A DNA stretch of 64,000 bases from Nakamurella sp. PAMC28650. Its GTDB lineage: Bacteria > Actinomycetota > Actinomycetes > Mycobacteriales > Nakamurellaceae. Of this stretch, positions 51,070-60,691 are shown piece after piece. The notes beneath the pieces were generated by a model, which had not been told where the DNA came from, ran no database searches, and worked only from the letters and a program-made list of their open reading frames with translations. The stretch covers positions 2,933,001 to 2,997,000 of the forward strand of contig NZ_CP060298.1 of the NCBI RefSeq assembly GCF_014303395.1, given 5' to 3'. Position numbers and translations under genes: made by a program. Positions within the stretch are counted from its first letter, which is position 1. Every line of letters starts with the position of its first letter.

Positions 51070-52985
51070 GCCCACGTCCCGGTGTCGACCCCCGCGCAGT
51101 AGCCGTGGTGGCGGGGTTGGACATCGACCCCGGGTATCTTCGGGGCGTCGTCCTTGCGCTGACCGGGATCGGGTCGAGCCCGTTGGGGTTCCGCACGACC
51201 GGCACCCCCGAAGATTTCGCGGTCGCAGAATTCGTCGCCGGCCAGATGCGCGCGATCGGGTTGGTCGACGTCGCAGTCGAACCCGTGGAGGTCGACGCGT
51301 GGAGGTTCCTGTCCGCCGGCGTCCAGGTCACGAATACCGAGGAGCCGGTCGGCTCCGCCAGCTATCGGGCCGTCAGTTTCGGCGGGGTGCCGCCGACCGT
51401 TCCAGGGGGCGTCACCGCGCCCGTGGTCGATATCGGCGACGGACGACGCACGGTGGTGGATCCCCTGGAGCTGGACGGCGCGCTGGTGCTGCTGGACTGG
51501 CGGCACCCCGGGATCCACCCGTCAGCCGTGGTTCTCGAGTTGGCGCGGCGCGGCGTCGCCGGGGTCATCCTGAATTGCCCCGCGCGGGGACCGTGGTACG
51601 GAACCGCTGACGCGCTGGGCGGTTTCGACTCTCACTGGCCCGCCGGGGCGCCGCCGATGGTGTTGATCAGCAAGGAAGACGCTGCCCGGTTGCGCCAGGC
51701 CATCAAGACGTCTGCGGTGTCGGCGACGATGACCCTGCAGGCGCAGGTGTCGCCGCGTTCGCGGGGCGCCAATGTCGTCGGGTACCTACCGGGGGACTTG
51801 CCCGGCCCGATCGTCGTCGGAGCCCATCACGACGCGTGGTTCCAGGGTGCCTTCGACAACACGAGCGGTGTCGCAGCCATGCTCGGCATGGCCAGAGCCC
51901 TGGTCACCTCGGGTCATCGCCCGAGGCACCGCATCTGTTTCACCAGCCGCACGGCGGAGGAGTACGGGATCACCGGGAGCCTGTTCGACTGGTGCATCGG
52001 CGCCTGGGGTCAGGTCAACACCACCCATCCGCAGTGGAGTACGGAGTCGCCGTTCCACCTGTGCGTCGAGGCCACCGGCCACCGAAGTCTGCGTTCGGTG
52101 ATCGAGGCACCGGTGGAACTCGCCGCGTGGGCCCGCAGGGTCGGACGGACCGCCGCCCTCGCCGGGTGGGCACCCACCGGGTGGCGGGTGGCTCCGCCGG
52201 TCGCCGGGACCGAGCAGTGGCCGTTCCTGCTCGCCGGAATTCCGGGCGTCGCCTGCTACGCCTGGGAGAAGTCGTTCGGCCGCAGCAACTACCACACCCA
52301 GTTCGACACCATCGACCTGCTGGACTTCGACATCCTGGCCGCCCAGGCCAAGCTCTACGCGTTGCTGCTGCTGGACGCCGACCACGACCCGGACAGCATT
52401 CTGGACCACCGTGCCCGCGCCCGCCAGCTGGCCGCGGTCGCCATCGATCAGGCACACGCCGCCCTGCAGAGGGCCGCCGCCGATCATGCCGAGGCCAAGG
52501 GCCGCAGCGCTTTCACCCGCATCGGGAAGAGCCAGTTCGCCCTGGACGCCGCATCGGCGGTGAGCCACCCCCACGAACAGACCGACGGGGATCTGCACGC
52601 CATCAACTCTGCGATCACGGCGCTGGCTGACGGCGACCGGGCCGGCGCCGTCAAGGCCCTGCAGTCCGTCGGTCACCACGAGCTGGTTCCATTCCTGGGT
52701 GCAGCGGCCTTCGGAGATCATCTGGCCCGTCACGAATTGGCCGCGCTCACCCGCACCTGGGCGTACGCCAGCCATCTGAGCCCGGTGGTCAACTTCTGGT
52801 CGGAGATCGCCACCCTCACCGGCCAACCCGGCGCCCGACCCGACGGACCGTGGTTGACCGCGAGCCTGCGCCGGGCGCAGCGCAGGACCCGACTGCAACT
52901 GCAGCAGCGGCTGGATGCCATGGCCCGGGCGGTGTCCCGTCGCCACCCGAGAATGGAAGTCGTGACGAAAGGTGACAACGGATGA
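51066..52985 (+). CDS. M28-family zinc peptidase with PA-like insertion
   Basis: The 639-aa enzyme has an N-terminal domain with a protease-associated-like insertion (PLELDGALVLLDWRHPG), then the M28 core: VGAHHDAWFQGAFDNTSGVA (first zinc ligands), the SRTAEEYGITGSLFD acid pair and FGRSNYHTQFDTIDLLD near the end. It resembles glutamate carboxypeptidase II-like aminopeptidases or N-acyl-amino-acid hydrolases. No signal peptide is seen, so it acts inside the cell. The ATG overlaps the upstream stop, and the stop overlaps the next start (both ATGA). Confidence 0.9.
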   Translation: MSPRPGVDPRAVAVVAGLDIDPGYLRGVVLALTGIGSSPLGFRTTGTPEDFAVAEFVAGQMRAIGLVDVAVEPVEVDAWRFLSAGVQVTNTEEPVGSASYRAVSFGGVPPTVPGGVTAPVVDIGDGRRTVVDPLELDGALVLLDWRHPGIHPSAVVLELARRGVAGVILNCPARGPWYGTADALGGFDSHWPAGAPPMVLISKEDAARLRQAIKTSAVSATMTLQAQVSPRSRGANVVGYLPGDLPGPIVVGAHHDAWFQGAFDNTSGVAAMLGMARALVTSGHRPRHRICFTSRTAEEYGITGSLFDWCIGAWGQVNTTHPQWSTESPFHLCVEATGHRSLRSVIEAPVELAAWARRVGRTAALAGWAPTGWRVAPPVAGTEQWPFLLAGIPGVACYAWEKSFGRSNYHTQFDTIDLLDFDILAAQAKLYALLLLDADHDPDSILDHRARARQLAAVAIDQAHAALQRAAADHAEAKGRSAFTRIGKSQFALDAASAVSHPHEQTDGDLHAINSAITALADGDRAGAVKALQSVGHHELVPFLGAAAFGDHLARHELAALTRTWAYASHLSPVVNFWSEIATLTGQPGARPDGPWLTASLRRAQRRTRLQLQQRLDAMARAVSRRHPRMEVVTKGDNG

Positions 52986-54283
52986 GCCCGACGACGGCCG
53001 CTGACAGCGCCGAGCAACTGTGGCGTCCACGAGTGCTGGACTACATCGACGACCACACCCAGGAAATCGTCGCCTCCCTGTCGAGTTTGGTCAGAACACC
53101 CAGCATCTCCGGATCCGCGGAGGAAAATTCCATCCAGGACCACATGGCCGGCCAGTTCACCGGTCTCGGGCTCGAGGTCGACCACTGGCAGATCCCCCTC
53201 CCGGAAACCCTCGCGGCTGCCGACTTCCCCGGTGTGGAGGTCGACCGCAGCGAAGCCTGGGGCCTGGTCGGGGTCGCCCACGGCGCCGGCGGCGGGCCGT
53301 CGCTGATGCTCAACGTACACATCGACGTCGTCCCGGCCGGCAACCTGGACGCGTGGGGAACGATGAGCCCGTTCGCCGGCGCAGTCGGGCGAAACTCGGT
53401 CGCCGGCCGCGGCGCCTGCGACATGAAAGGCGGCGTTGTTGCAGCCATGTGGGCCGTGAAGGCGCTCACGGCGCTGGAGGTACCGCTGCGCGGGGACCTG
53501 CTCCTGGCCAGCGTCCAGGGTGAGGAGGATGGCGGCCTGGGCACCTACGCCAGCCTGCACCGGGGTTGGCGGGCAGATGCCTGCGTGATCCCCGAACCCA
53601 CCTCCCTTGACATCGTTCCGGCCAACGCCGGATCGTTGACCTTCCGACTCACCGTCAAAGGCCATGCGGCGCATGCTTCCCGCCGCACCACCGGCACCAG
53701 CGCCATCGAGAAATTCATTCCCATCTTCCAAGCCCTGCGCCGACTCGAAGCCCAGCGCAACCACACCGTCGACCCGTTGATGGGCCGGTGGGACATCGCC
53801 TACCCGATCGAGATCGGGCGGGTGCACGCCGGCGACTGGTCCTCCTCCGTCCCGGACCTGCTCGTCGCCGAAGGCAGATACGGCGTGGCACTGGAAGAAG
53901 CCGCCGAGCACGCCCGAGCCCAGTTCGCCACCGCCCTGCAGGAAGCCTGCGACCGAGACCCCTGGCTCCGGGATCACCCCGTCGCCATCCAATGGTGGGG
54001 CGGGCAATTCCTGCCGGGGCGGACCGAGGCCGACGCTCCGATCGTGGCCGCACTCCGCCGGGCCCACGCCACCGTTTCATCACACCAGCAGCAAACCTGG
54101 GGTGCCCCCTACGGTAGCGACCTCCGCCTCATGAACGGAATCGGTCAGGTCCCGACCGTGCACTACGGACCCGGAGATGCAGCGCTGGCCCATGGACCGA
54201 GAGAGACGGTCCGCATCGATGAGGTCCTCACCACCACACGCACTCTGGCGCTCGTCGCCATGAGCCACTGCCACATCGGCTGA
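52982..54283 (+). CDS. M20-family (ArgE/DapE-like) amidohydrolase
   Basis: The 433-aa enzyme has MLNVHIDVVPAG, GRGACDMKGG, VQGEEDGGLGTY and VKGHAAHASRR, the metal-binding and dimerisation segments of M20 deacylases. It is cytosolic. Paired with the M28 enzyme it would complete the breakdown of a peptide or N-acyl compound sensed by the cupin regulator. The specific substrate is not evident. It is the last gene of the operon. Confidence 0.9.
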   Translation: MSPTTAADSAEQLWRPRVLDYIDDHTQEIVASLSSLVRTPSISGSAEENSIQDHMAGQFTGLGLEVDHWQIPLPETLAAADFPGVEVDRSEAWGLVGVAHGAGGGPSLMLNVHIDVVPAGNLDAWGTMSPFAGAVGRNSVAGRGACDMKGGVVAAMWAVKALTALEVPLRGDLLLASVQGEEDGGLGTYASLHRGWRADACVIPEPTSLDIVPANAGSLTFRLTVKGHAAHASRRTTGTSAIEKFIPIFQALRRLEAQRNHTVDPLMGRWDIAYPIEIGRVHAGDWSSSVPDLLVAEGRYGVALEEAAEHARAQFATALQEACDRDPWLRDHPVAIQWWGGQFLPGRTEADAPIVAALRRAHATVSSHQQQTWGAPYGSDLRLMNGIGQVPTVHYGPGDAALAHGPRETVRIDEVLTTTRTLALVAMSHCHIG

Positions 54284-54362
54284 AAGGGCTGCTCTGCCCG
54301 GGCCCGGGTCTGGCGCGGACGTCGAGGTGACGGGCAATCCATGCTTTGGCACAATTGCGCTC

Positions 54363-54968
54363 ATGGACAAGGGCCGCACGGAGGCGTTCAGCGATGGTGT
54401 CCTGGCCGTGGCGATCACCTTGCTGGTACTGGACCTGCATGTGGAGGCCACCGAGGGGTCTCTGGCGGGTCAACTCCGTCGCAACTGGCCCAATTTCGCT
54501 GCCTTTCTCGTGAGCTTTTTCGTCATCGGCGTGATCTGGGTCAATCATCATGGGCTGTTCACGCTGGTCACCGAGGTGGACCGGGTACTGCTGTTCGAGA
54601 ACCTGGCCCTGCTGATGTTCGTGACCACGCTGCCGTTCACGACTTCTACCCTGGCGAAATTCCTGCCCGGCGGAGGCCCTGACGCTCGATGGGCGGTCCT
54701 GTTGTACGGGGTCTCGAACATCGGAATGGCAGTGAGTTTCACCGCCATGCTGAGCCGTATCGTGCATCACGATCTGCTGGCCAGCCCGGTCGGACCCGGC
54801 GTCGGCCGACGAGCGGTGCGCCGATTCGGCCTCGGCACGATTGCCTACCCCATCGCGACCGCCGCCGGGCTCCTGTGGCCGCCGCTGACGTTGATCGCCA
54901 TCGGCGCCCTGGCCCTGTACTACACGCTGGAGCAGACCCAGTTGCTGCCCGGGGCCGAGACCTCCTGA
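54363..54968 (+). CDS. TMEM175-family (DUF1211) potassium channel-like protein
   Basis: The 201-aa membrane protein begins MDKGRTEAFSDGVLAVAITL, the signature FSDG helix that forms the selectivity gate of bacterial TMEM175 channels, and has LRRNWPNFAAFLVSFFVIGV and VNHHGLF, then four further helices. Bacterial members are tetramers that conduct K+. ATG 54363 is taken from family similarity; the ribosome site is weak and translation may be leaderless. It stands alone. Confidence 0.9.
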   Translation: MDKGRTEAFSDGVLAVAITLLVLDLHVEATEGSLAGQLRRNWPNFAAFLVSFFVIGVIWVNHHGLFTLVTEVDRVLLFENLALLMFVTTLPFTTSTLAKFLPGGGPDARWAVLLYGVSNIGMAVSFTAMLSRIVHHDLLASPVGPGVGRRAVRRFGLGTIAYPIATAAGLLWPPLTLIAIGALALYYTLEQTQLLPGAETS

Positions 54969-55089
54969 CCGGCGCCCCGCAGGGGGCGAGACGATGGATC
55001 AGGAGGAATCCGAAGTACGAATCTGTCTGATTTCGAGGTGGTCCGGAACCCCTGTGCAACGCAGACCATGGTGCTTGCACTGGTGATGG

Positions 55090-55164
55090 AACTAGGCCGA
55101 AGACGATGACGACGAGAGGTACCCCGTTCACCGCGGGCACGCCCTGCAGGGCGTCGGTCCACAC
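55090..55164 (-). pseudogene. Histidine-kinase start remnant
   Basis: Just 2 nt after the response-regulator stop, a GTG at 55164 starts VWTDALQGVPAVNGVPLVVI and VFGLVPS, resembling the first membrane helix of the sensor kinase that usually follows such regulators. After about 25 residues the similarity is lost, and the frame continues through low-complexity DNA into the antisense of the TMEM175 gene. It is probably a deletion remnant. Confidence 0.4.
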
Positions 55165-55166
55165 GG

Positions 55167-55868
<702 letters not shown>

Positions 55869-56290
55869 CGTGGTCTGCTCACGAGTCCATGATTCACCAG
55901 ATTGCGCGATGGTGGTCCGGTTGTGGACGACGACGTTTGCTGCGTGTTGAGTTCGGCCTCAATGCATCGCGGAAGGCAGTGTCGGGCCGACCGGGCAGTG
56001 TCCCAGGCTCGGGTCTCTGGGTTTGCTTCTCGATGATCGGTGCCCCGCCGTACGCGGCGGACAGGCCAACCCCCTCACACCGGACATCCCAAGAAATCTC
56101 TCGACGTCGCCGCCGATCTGTTTGCGTTGTCGTAGAACCTTTTTAAGAGACCGGGCCAGTCGTGTTTGCGTTCGGCAACTGCTGGCCATTCATCATGTCT
56201 GTCGAACGGCCGGCGCACTGGAGCTTTCGGTGGGGTAGGCGCACTGACCGCCGGCGCATGTCGTCATACGCGTCGCACCACCCGTTCGGC
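55869..56290. other. Gene-free stretch before lacI
   Basis: No gene is supported here. It contains the divergent upstream regions of the response regulator (left) and of the LacI gene (right). Short frames exist without ribosome sites or similarity. Confidence 0.5.
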
Positions 56291-56294
56291 CCCC

Positions 56295-56323
56295 TTGACA
56301 ACGTCTGTCTAAACCGGTTTAGT
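56295..56323 (+). promoter_or_regulatory. LacI-family promoter with overlapping operator
   Basis: TTGACA (56295-56300) is followed 17 bp later by TTTAGT. The perfect palindrome CTAAACCGGTTTAG (56309-56322), a typical LacI-type operator with central CG, overlaps the -10. This suggests autoregulation of the downstream lacI-type gene. Confidence 0.75.
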
Positions 56324-56356
56324 TCTGTTCACCATTCGACAGCGAAAGGAAACCAG

Positions 56357-57370
56357 GTGAGCGGGCAGCCGACCATTTCCGACGTTGCCGCGCGCGCCGG
56401 GGTCTCCAAGACGCTCGTCTCCTTCGTGCTGAACGATCGGCCCGGTGTTTCGGCCGACGCCAGATCGCGCATCCTCCAAGCGGTCGACGATCTGGGTTTC
56501 CGGCCGAATCGGACGGCCCGGGCACTGTCCTCCTCGAAGGCCTCGGCCATCGGGCTCGTCCTCGCCCGGCAGCCGGAGATGTTGCGTGCCGATTCGTTCT
56601 TCCCGCCCTTCATCGCGGGGGTAGAGAAGGTCATCGCGCCGGCCGACATGGCACTCATGCTGCGCTTTGTCCCGGATGCCAGTGCCGAACGTGCCGCCTA
56701 CACCGATCTCTCCCGGGGCCGGGCCGACGGCGTGATCGTGACCGACATCCGCAGCGCTGATCCGCGACCTGCGCTACTCGCCCAGCTGGGTCTTCCCGCG
56801 GTGACTCTCAACCGCCCGGTACTCGACTCGCCGACCCCTGCTGTCTGTCTCGACGACACGCAGGGTATCCGGGCAGCGGTTGATCACCTGATCGGCCTCG
56901 GACACCGCAACATCGCACACGTGGGCGGACCCATCGAGTACCTGCACTCCCACCACCGCCGGCAGGAGTGGTCCGACGCCATGGCCGCTGCGCGTTTGCC
57001 GCCGGGGCGCTACCTCGAGGCCGACTTCACGGCGGCCGGGGGAGCAAGGGCCACCGCCGCGCTCCTGGACGGCTCCCACCCGCCGACAGCCATCCTGTAC
57101 GCCAGTGATCTGATGGCAATGGCCGGCATGGCCGAGGCCCATCGCCGTGGCATGCGGATCCCCGAAGAGCTGTCAGTGGTCGGATTCGACGATTCGGAGC
57201 TGTCCGCTCACCTGCATCCACCGCTCACCACCGTCCGCACCGACGCGTTCGGTTGGGGCCAGGCCGCGGCCAACACCCTGATCTCGCTTCTGGCCGGACA
57301 TCCAGTGGCCGACGTGGAACTGCCGGCGGCGGTCTTCGTCCTCCGAGAATCAACAGCACCACCTCCTTGA
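56357..57370 (+). CDS. LacI-family transcriptional regulator
   Basis: The 337-aa repressor has the N-terminal helix-turn-helix TISDVAARAGVSKTLVSFVL, hinge helix with RTARALSSSKASAIGLV and a periplasmic-binding-like effector domain (VDHLIGLGHRNIAHVGGP, TAILYASDLMAMAGM, SVVGFDDSELSAHL). The GTG at 56357 is 7 nt after AAAGGA. It heads the sugar transport locus and probably senses the sugar imported by it. Confidence 0.92.
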   Translation: MSGQPTISDVAARAGVSKTLVSFVLNDRPGVSADARSRILQAVDDLGFRPNRTARALSSSKASAIGLVLARQPEMLRADSFFPPFIAGVEKVIAPADMALMLRFVPDASAERAAYTDLSRGRADGVIVTDIRSADPRPALLAQLGLPAVTLNRPVLDSPTPAVCLDDTQGIRAAVDHLIGLGHRNIAHVGGPIEYLHSHHRRQEWSDAMAAARLPPGRYLEADFTAAGGARATAALLDGSHPPTAILYASDLMAMAGMAEAHRRGMRIPEELSVVGFDDSELSAHLHPPLTTVRTDAFGWGQAAANTLISLLAGHPVADVELPAAVFVLRESTAPPP

Positions 57371-57396
57371 CCCTGCTGCGCCGCAACAGGTTCTCG

Positions 57397-57430
57397 CGGA
57401 GTCCACTTCCGGGTCCGGCCGTGGACTCCG
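57397..57430 (+). terminator. Terminator after the LacI gene
   Basis: CGGAGTCCAC pairs with GTGGACTCCG across a 14-nt loop and is followed by GGTTTT. It separates the regulator from the transport operon, which must have its own promoter in 57431-57528. Confidence 0.65.
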
Positions 57431-57528
57431 GGTTTTCGACCGCACGGCCGGACCCGGGACGCAGCTCGACATCTGCTCACCGGGCTCGCCCGGGCACGCC
57501 CACACAGACACACGACAAGGGAGTCGTC

Positions 57529-58815
57529 ATGAACCGCACCGCGTTGGCCGTCGCCGGCCTACTCGTAGCATCCATCGCGCTGACAGCCTGCGGCGGCAGC
57601 AGTACCGGCGCAGCCGCCGGCTCGGCCACCACCGGGCCTATCAAGATCTGGTATTCCAACAACGCCCAGGAGGTGACCTGGGGCAAGCAGCTGGTCAGCG
57701 CGTGGAACACCGCCCATCCGGACCAGACCGTGACCGCCCAGGAGGTTCCGGCCGGCAAATCCTCTGAAGAGGTGATCGGTGCGGCGATCACCGCCGGCAC
57801 CGAGCCGTGTCTGATCTACAACACCTCTCCGGCGGCCGTCCCGCAATTCCAGAAGCAGGGCGGACTGGTCGATCTCAACTCGTTCGCCGACGGCGCGTCC
57901 TATGTGGACGCCCGGACCGGCGATCTGGCCAAGCAGTACCGGTCCAGTGACGGTCACTACTACCAGCTGCCCTGGAAGTCGAACCCGGTGATGATCTTCT
58001 ACAACAAGAAGATCTTCGCCAAGGCCGGTATCAGCACCACCGCTCCGCCACTGAACACCTACGCGGATTTTCTGGCCACCTCGCAGAAGATCGTCTCCTC
58101 CGGAGCCTCGAAGTACGCGATCTACCCGGCGCCCAGCAGTGAGTTCTACCAGTCCTGGTTCGACTTCTACCCGCTGTACGCCGCCCAGACCGGCGGGACA
58201 CAGTTGGTGGTAGAAAAGAAGTCGACGTTCAACACCGCCGACGGCCAGGCTGTGGCCGCCTTCTGGCAGGCGCTGTACACGAAGAAGTTGGCTGGTACCG
58301 AGACCTACAACGGCGACTCCTTCGCCTCCGGTGTGGCCGCGATGGCTGTCGTCGGGCCATGGGCCATTGCCAACTACAAGGCCAAGGTCGATTGGGGTGT
58401 CGTCCCGGTGCCCACCGAGAAAGGCATCACCGCGGCGCAGACCCACACCTTCTCCGACGCGAAGAATGTCGCGATGTACGCGAGTTGCCAGAACCGCGGT
58501 ACCGCTTGGGAGTTCATGAAGTTCTCCACCAGCGTTGCGCAGGATTCCCAGCTGCTGACCCTGACCGGGCAGATGCCGCTGCGCAAGGACCTGTCCACCG
58601 CATACGCCGCCTACTTCACGGCCAATCCGGACTACAAGCTCTTCGCCGACCAGGCCGCCCGTACCGTGGAGGTGCCCAACGTGGCCAGCTCCGTGGAGAT
58701 CTGGCAGACCTTCCGCGATGCCTGGTCGTCCTCGGTGATCTTCGGCAAGTCCGATCCCAGGGCGGCCCTGCCGGGGGCGGCGACGAAGATCGACGCGCTG
58801 GCCGGCCAGTCCTGA
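57529..58815 (+). CDS. Carbohydrate ABC transporter substrate-binding lipoprotein
   Basis: The 428-aa lipoprotein has a signal peptide with lipobox LTACGG (Cys near residue 21) and a type-1 sugar-binding fold: IKIWYSNNAQEVTWGKQL, KSNPVMIFYNKKIFAKAG and FASGVAAMAVVGPWAIANYK, as in UgpB/MalE relatives. AAGGGAG lies before the ATG. It is followed by two permeases. No ATPase gene is present, so a shared MsmK/MsiK-type ATPase encoded elsewhere is likely. Confidence 0.93.
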   Translation: MNRTALAVAGLLVASIALTACGGSSTGAAAGSATTGPIKIWYSNNAQEVTWGKQLVSAWNTAHPDQTVTAQEVPAGKSSEEVIGAAITAGTEPCLIYNTSPAAVPQFQKQGGLVDLNSFADGASYVDARTGDLAKQYRSSDGHYYQLPWKSNPVMIFYNKKIFAKAGISTTAPPLNTYADFLATSQKIVSSGASKYAIYPAPSSEFYQSWFDFYPLYAAQTGGTQLVVEKKSTFNTADGQAVAAFWQALYTKKLAGTETYNGDSFASGVAAMAVVGPWAIANYKAKVDWGVVPVPTEKGITAAQTHTFSDAKNVAMYASCQNRGTAWEFMKFSTSVAQDSQLLTLTGQMPLRKDLSTAYAAYFTANPDYKLFADQAARTVEVPNVASSVEIWQTFRDAWSSSVIFGKSDPRAALPGAATKIDALAGQS

Positions 58816-58825
58816 GCGCGCAGCC

Positions 58826-59797
58826 ATGACAACACCTGTCATCAAGCGGGCGGCGGCCCCCGCGGCCCGGCCGGATCCGCAGGATCACGGTACGGAAAGG
58901 GCCCGCCACGGTCGGCTGCTGGTCAGGGTCTTCGGCCGTCAGCCGATCGGGATCGCCCTCACCGCACCGTATGCCGTCTTCATCGGAGCGATCTTCGCAT
59001 TCCCTCTGGGGTTCGCGGTGTGGATGTCCTTCCACGACTACTTCTTTACCGCACCCAGGGTCAGCGTGCCGCACCCGTTCGTCGGGTTCACTAACTACAA
59101 GGCGGCGCTCAGCGACCCCGACGTGCTCAATTCGTTTGTGCACGTTGGTGTCTTCCTGATCATCAACGTGCCGCTGACCGTGGTCCTGTCGCTCGGACTG
59201 GCCGCCGCACTGAACCAGGCGATCGTCGGGCGAACCTTCTTCCGGGTCGCCTACTACGTGCCCTACGTGACGGCGAGCGTGGCCGTGGTAGGCGTCTGGC
59301 TGTTCCTGTTCAATTCCGGCGGACTGGTCAACACCCTGCTGGGTCCGTTGGCGCCCAGCCCGTCCTGGCTGGTGAACTCGTTCTGGGCCATGCCGACGAT
59401 CGCCATCTTCGTGACCTGGAAACAGCTGGGATTCTTCATCCTGCTCTATCTGGCGGCTCTGCAGAACGTGCCGAAGGAGCTGTACGAGTCTGCGGCCACC
59501 GACGGCGCGGGCAAATGGAGATCGTTCACCGCGGTGACGATTCCCGGAGTCCGACCGGCCACCGGTCTGGTGGTCCTGTTGGCCATCGTCACCGGTGCCA
59601 ATCTGTTCACCGAGCCCTACCTGCTCACCTCTGGCGGTGGACCGGACAAGGCGTCGACCTCGCCGGTCCTGCTGATGTACCAGAAGGGCATCGAGCAGGG
59701 CAGGCCCGACGTTGCCGCCGCGATCGGGGTGGTGCTGGTGATCGTGGTGCTGGTCATCGCGTTGATCGGTCGACGGTTCACCGAGGGGGAGAAATGA
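58826..59797 (+). CDS. Sugar ABC transporter permease (MalF-like)
   Basis: The 323-aa protein has six helices and the EAA loop NVPKELYESAATDGAGKWRS before FTAVTIPGVRP. The N-terminal cytoplasmic stretch is long and basic. It follows the binding-protein gene by 10 nt and overlaps the next permease by ATGA. It belongs to the UgpA/LacF-like group of carbohydrate permeases. Confidence 0.93.
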   Translation: MTTPVIKRAAAPAARPDPQDHGTERARHGRLLVRVFGRQPIGIALTAPYAVFIGAIFAFPLGFAVWMSFHDYFFTAPRVSVPHPFVGFTNYKAALSDPDVLNSFVHVGVFLIINVPLTVVLSLGLAAALNQAIVGRTFFRVAYYVPYVTASVAVVGVWLFLFNSGGLVNTLLGPLAPSPSWLVNSFWAMPTIAIFVTWKQLGFFILLYLAALQNVPKELYESAATDGAGKWRSFTAVTIPGVRPATGLVVLLAIVTGANLFTEPYLLTSGGGPDKASTSPVLLMYQKGIEQGRPDVAAAIGVVLVIVVLVIALIGRRFTEGEK

Positions 59798-60687
59798 CGA
59801 GCCCAACCCAGGTCGAGGAGCTGCGGGAAACCTCGAGGGGATCAAAGCGGAAGGCGGGTCGTGGCAGTCGCATCCTGACGACGGTCGTCCTGCTGATAGG
59901 GGCACTCGCCTTCCTGTTCCCCTTCTACTACATGGTCGTCGGCTCGCTGCAGAAGGAACCGGACACCACGCTGGCGGGCGCCTTTCCCAGCCTCTCCAAC
60001 ATCACCGGACACAATTTCGCCCAGATCAACGGATCCATCGACCTGTGGCGGTCGTTGCTGAACTCCGGCATCTTCACCGGGGGAGTACTGCTCTGCACCA
60101 TGGTGTTCGGGGTGCTCGCGGGCTATGCACTGGCGCTGCTGCACTTTCGCGGCAAGGGAACGGTCTTCGGTGCGATGCTGCTGATGCAGGTGGTGCCGTT
60201 CCAGTTGCTGATGATTCCGCTGTACGTGCTCATCGCCCGCACCTACGGACTTGCCGACAACTATCTCGGCATGATTTTGCCGTACGCGATCAACTCGACT
60301 GCGGTTTTCATCTTCCGGCAGTACTTCCTGCAGCTGCCCGGGGAACTGTTCGACGCCGCGCGGATCGACGGGGCGAACGAGCTGAGGGTGCTGAGATCCA
60401 TTGCCCTGCCGTTGGTCCGGCCTGCCCTGCTGACCGCGGTACTGTTGACCTTCATCGGGCCCTGGAACGAGTTCCTGTGGCCGTTCCTGATCACCAAGGA
60501 CCAGAGCAAGCAGCCCCTCGCGGTGTCCCTGGCCAACTACATCTCCACCGTCGCGGCTTCGGCCTCGAACCCGTTCGGGGCCATCCTGGCCGGGGCGGTG
60601 GTGCTCGCCGTCCCGGCCGTCGGCCTGTTCGTCCTCTTCCAACGCAAGTTCATCTCCACCGATCTCGGATCAGGTGTGAAGGGATAG
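59794..60687 (+). CDS. Sugar ABC transporter permease (MalG-like)
   Basis: The 297-aa protein has six helices, the first being VVLLIGALAFLFPFYYMVVG, and the EAA loop LPGELFDAARIDGANELRVL before RSIALPLVRP. The C terminus VLFQRKFISTDLGSGVKG is characteristic of UgpE/MalG/LacG-like permeases. It overlaps the partner permease and is 4 nt before the GH130 gene, so import and hydrolysis are translated together. Confidence 0.93.
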   Translation: MTSPTQVEELRETSRGSKRKAGRGSRILTTVVLLIGALAFLFPFYYMVVGSLQKEPDTTLAGAFPSLSNITGHNFAQINGSIDLWRSLLNSGIFTGGVLLCTMVFGVLAGYALALLHFRGKGTVFGAMLLMQVVPFQLLMIPLYVLIARTYGLADNYLGMILPYAINSTAVFIFRQYFLQLPGELFDAARIDGANELRVLRSIALPLVRPALLTAVLLTFIGPWNEFLWPFLITKDQSKQPLAVSLANYISTVAASASNPFGAILAGAVVLAVPAVGLFVLFQRKFISTDLGSGVKG

Positions 60688-60691
60688 TTCC

